Assembly: GCA_018883755.1 (NCBI GenBank)
Contig: JAHLFR010000016.1
Span: 1 to 47,231, forward strand
DNA: 47,231 nt
From: Candidatus Methanocorpusculum faecipullorum
Lineage (GTDB): Archaea > Halobacteriota > Methanomicrobia > Methanomicrobiales > Methanocorpusculaceae
Reading direction: 5' to 3'
Shown here: one piece after another, positions 45,020-47,231 of the stretch
Numbering within the stretch: position 1 is the first letter of the stretch
Layout: the number at the start of each line of letters is the position of its first letter
Made by a program: the position numbers and the translations under genes
Notes under the pieces: model-generated
Seen by the model: the letters and a program-made list of their open reading frames with translations, nothing else
Told to the model about the DNA's origin: nothing
The model's database searches: none

Positions 45020-45205
45020 ATGAAAAATGTAGAGATGAACCTTGAAGGAAATATCCTGACCATTAAAGTAGATATCACCAAAGAGTTTGGTGTCTCTGGT
45101 TCCGGAAAGTCCATCATAATTGCATCCACCGAGGGAAATCAGTCTATTGCCCCTGACCACGATGTCAAAATCGGCTTAAACGTGTACCGCAAGAACACCA
45201 ACTAA
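45020..45205 (+). CDS. Small conserved-looking protein (61 aa) of unknown function
   Basis: The ATG at 45020 (MKNVEMNLEGNILTIKVDITKEFG) is chosen because AGAGGT lies before it; the longer frame would overlap the TATA box CTATATAAT (44992-45000). The protein is all-strand in pattern, with the sequence GVSGSGKSIIIASTEGN that looks like a P-loop but lacks the rest of an ATPase. It is soluble with no cysteine. A related small family seems widespread in archaea and bacteria, but I cannot name a function. It has its own promoter and a T-run terminator at 45209-45215, fitting a single-gene transcript. Confidence 0.75.
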   Translation: MKNVEMNLEGNILTIKVDITKEFGVSGSGKSIIIASTEGNQSIAPDHDVKIGLNVYRKNTN

Positions 45206-45237
45206 CTCTTTTTTTCAGACACCACACTCCCGTGGAC

Positions 45238-45247
45238 AATTTATATC
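45238..45247 (+). promoter_or_regulatory. TATA box of the aspartate kinase - purM transcript
   Basis: AATTTATATC fits a TATA box. Transcription would start near 45268, leaving a leader of about 30 bases that includes AGGTG before the ATG at 45299. Confidence 0.5.
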
Positions 45248-45298
45248 ACCTCACAACACCCACCTGATAGAACAGTATTATCATAGGTGCTAAATCCG

Positions 45299-46696
45299 AT
45301 GCGACTCGTAATGAAGTTTGGAGGAACATCCGTCGGCGATGAAAAATGCATTGCCAATGTGGTCAACATCATCAAGGAATCCCGCGAAGCAGGAAACGAA
45401 ATCGCAGTAGTGGTCTCTGCCATGACCCGCGTAACCGATCAGCTGATCGCAACCGCCGAAGAGGTCATCAACTGCAAACAAAAGCCAGCCCTTGATGCGT
45501 TCATCACATCGATCCGCAGCCGGCACATGAAGGTTCTGGAAGCGGTTGCCCCAGACTATGTGGATGAGATTGGGGAGTATCTCGATTCCCGGCTTAACAA
45601 ACTTTCCAACATCCTGCTGGCAGTCCACAACCTCCGTGAACTTACCCCGCGGTCCAAGGACTACATCATTTCGTTTGGTGAGCGGTTGTCCGCTCCGATC
45701 ATCAGCGCAGCACTCCGGCAGGCAGGTATTCCAAGCTGTTACATGAGCGGCTGTGATGCAGGAATTCTGACTGACGGTGTGCACAACGGCGCAACTGCAC
45801 TTCCGGAAAGCTATGCTCGGATTCAGGCACGCGTCGGTGCTCTTCTGACCGAGGAAGTTCCTGTTGTGATGGGATACATGGGATGTGCGGCGGATGGTGC
45901 AGTCACCACTCTGGGACGCAGCGGTTCCGACTACTCAGGAGCAATTGTGGGTGCAGGCATCGATGCCGATGAGATTCTCATCTGGACCGATGTTGACGGT
46001 GTTATGACCACGGACCCCCGCATCATCCCGGAAGCCAGGGTTATCAACTCGATCTCTTTCCTTGAGATGATGGAGATGTCCTACTTCGGCGCAAAGGTCA
46101 TTCACCCGCGGGCACTCGTACCGGCAATGCAGAAAAACATCCCTGTTCGTGTCAAGAACACCTTCAATCCATCCCACCCTGGTACGGTTGTCATTCGTGA
46201 GCCGCACGCAGACAAGAGGATTGTAAAGGCAATCTCCTTGATACAGAACAGCTGTCTGATCAAAGTCGGGGGAGCAGTCATGGCAGGACGACCAGGTGTT
46301 GCCGGAGAGATCTTCACGACGCTTGCTGAAGCCGGTGTCAATGTGATGCTGATCTCGCAGGGATCATCCGAGATGACCATCTCAATGATCATCAGCGAAG
46401 AGCAGCTGGACGCCGCACTCTCGGCACTTGCAGAGGTGAAGCAGAGAGGATGCATCCGTGAGTTTGGATTTGATCGTGATGTTGCCGTCGTTTCGGTTGT
46501 CGGTGCCGGAATGGCAGGAACCTATGGAACGCTGGGACGTATCTTCCACGGCCTTGGCGTCGCCGGTATCAACGTGATGATGCTTTCACAAGGATCAGAA
46601 GTGAACGTTTCCTTCGTGGTCAAACGTGCTGACGGAGTGAAAGCGGTCCGGGCGATCCACGAAGAGTACCACCTGGAAGAAGAGGAAGAAGCATGA
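45299..46696 (+). CDS. Aspartate kinase
   Basis: Aspartate kinase phosphorylates aspartate, the entry to lysine, threonine and methionine synthesis. The ATG at 45299 (MRLVMKFGGTSVG, 465 residues) is preferred to the in-frame GTG at 45287. The kinase domain has VMKFGGTSVGDEKCI, the RSKDYIISFGERLSAP block and TTLGRSGSDYSGAIVGAGIDADEILIWTDVDGVMTTDPR (about 204-242). Two ACT domains at the C-terminus (from about 315, with LIKVGGAVMAGRPGVAGEIF and VSVVGAGMAGTYGTLGRIF) would give feedback control. The tail is Glu-rich. The stop overlaps the purM start by four bases, an unusual pairing of amino-acid and purine genes. Confidence 0.95.
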   Translation: MRLVMKFGGTSVGDEKCIANVVNIIKESREAGNEIAVVVSAMTRVTDQLIATAEEVINCKQKPALDAFITSIRSRHMKVLEAVAPDYVDEIGEYLDSRLNKLSNILLAVHNLRELTPRSKDYIISFGERLSAPIISAALRQAGIPSCYMSGCDAGILTDGVHNGATALPESYARIQARVGALLTEEVPVVMGYMGCAADGAVTTLGRSGSDYSGAIVGAGIDADEILIWTDVDGVMTTDPRIIPEARVINSISFLEMMEMSYFGAKVIHPRALVPAMQKNIPVRVKNTFNPSHPGTVVIREPHADKRIVKAISLIQNSCLIKVGGAVMAGRPGVAGEIFTTLAEAGVNVMLISQGSSEMTISMIISEEQLDAALSALAEVKQRGCIREFGFDRDVAVVSVVGAGMAGTYGTLGRIFHGLGVAGINVMMLSQGSEVNVSFVVKRADGVKAVRAIHEEYHLEEEEEA

Positions 46697-47231
46697 GTAC
46701 AAAATATTCCTATAAGGACGCAGGTGTTGACATCAACCTTGAAGCCGACGGCGTCAAGGCACTGATCCACCAGCTGAGTTACAAACGCTCCGGCGAGCAC
46801 GGTATGCTTGGCGGAGTGGGACACTTTGCCGGTCTGATTGATTTCGGATCCAAAGTCCTCTCCCTCTGTACCGATGGTGTCGGAACAAAAATGCGGGTTG
46901 CCGATGATCTCGGTGACTGGACGACGGTCGGGATTGATTGTATTGCGATGAACGTCAACGACATGTACGTGATGAACATCGAACCGGTGGCATTCGTCGA
47001 CTACATCGCAACCGAAGGCATCAACACCGAACAGATGATCCAGATCGGTGTCGGATTGAACGAAGGTGCAAAACGTGCGAACATGAACATTGTCGGCGGG
47101 GAAACGGCAACGCTGAAAGGAATGATCAATGGTCTGGATCTGGCAGGAACCTGTCTTGGCGTGCAGGATCGCGACCAAGTGGTTACCGGTGAGAAGGTTG
47201 TTCCGGGAGACGTAATCATTGGTGTTGCAAG
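46693..47231 (+). CDS. purM: Phosphoribosylformylglycinamidine cyclo-ligase (AIR synthetase), 5' part
   Basis: The frame is open to the window edge, so the C-terminal half is missing. The first 179 residues are clearly PurM: MSTKYSYKDAGVDINLEADGV, LSLCTDGVGTKMRVADDLGDWTTVGIDCIAMNVNDMYVMNIEP (the ATP/metal-binding DGVGTK and VNDM motifs) and NIVGGETATLKGM. The enzyme closes the imidazole ring of AIR with ATP. It is translationally coupled to aspartate kinase through the ATGA overlap. Confidence 0.96.
   Translation, partial: MSTKYSYKDAGVDINLEADGVKALIHQLSYKRSGEHGMLGGVGHFAGLIDFGSKVLSLCTDGVGTKMRVADDLGDWTTVGIDCIAMNVNDMYVMNIEPVAFVDYIATEGINTEQMIQIGVGLNEGAKRANMNIVGGETATLKGMINGLDLAGTCLGVQDRDQVVTGEKVVPGDVIIGVA

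Overview
The window reads as a chromosomal segment of a methanogenic euryarchaeon. The best guess is Methanomicrobiales, Methanocorpusculum-like; this rests on gene content and style, not on a search. Supporting genes are CofD (coenzyme F420), an FmdE-type protein, thiol:fumarate reductase TfrAB (coenzyme M / coenzyme B dependent), archaeal riboflavin synthase RibC, TiaS, Dph2, deoxyhypusine synthase, a thermosome subunit, pyruvoyl arginine decarboxylase, and several PEGA-domain surface proteins. Promoters look archaeal (TATA boxes such as TTTATATA), and many genes carry GGAG/GAGGTG ribosome sites or 4-bp GTGA/ATGA overlaps. No tRNA, rRNA, IS element, integrase or CRISPR array was seen.

Layout. 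1-1.8 kb: 3' end of a sodium symporter and cofD. 2.1-7.1 kb: FmdE-like gene, then a four-gene metal-chelate/cobalamin-type ABC importer with two tandem binding lipoproteins and an ATPase with a histidine-rich N-terminus. 7.1-9.7 kb: a large HTH-PAS-GAF sensor regulator, divergent from a strong promoter that appears to drive an unannotated structured RNA. 9.7-14.1 kb: purF, pdaD and the B12-dependent ribonucleotide reductase. 14.2-21.4 kb: two unknown proteins, the thermosome, an archaeal HTH regulator divergent from tiaS, and a further unknown. 21.4-23.1 kb: a multibranched RNA candidate in front of the deoxyhypusine synthase-pyrF pair. 23.4-27 kb: a PEGA protein and the dph2 - METTL5-like methyltransferase - MFS cluster. 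27-32.7 kb: carAB behind an inverted repeat and TATA box, hpt, a zinc ribbon and an unknown. 32.8-38.2 kb: metal P-type ATPase, CsoR repressor and tfrBA. 38.3-40.9 kb: two PEGA proteins and a DUF1805 protein. 41-47.2 kb: variant peptide deformylase, FTR-like protein, orphan solute-binding lipoprotein, purE, class V aminotransferase-ribC, a small conserved protein, aspartate kinase and the start of purM.

Most of the window is housekeeping: nucleotide synthesis (purF, purE, purM, carAB, pyrF, hpt, nrdJ), cofactors (cofD, ribC) and translation or protein maturation (dph2, dhs, tiaS, thermosome). The less ordinary material is the two structured RNA candidates at 9.37-9.61 kb and 21.42-21.52 kb, which share an identical 11-bp upstream element; the CsoR-type operator on the metal pump; the His-rich transporter ATPase; the altered active-site motifs in the deformylase and CarA; and three PEGA proteins with a common C-terminal tail design. 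Most intergenic gaps are under 300 bases. The two longer ones (9246-9710 and 17817-18137) are described in their own entries.
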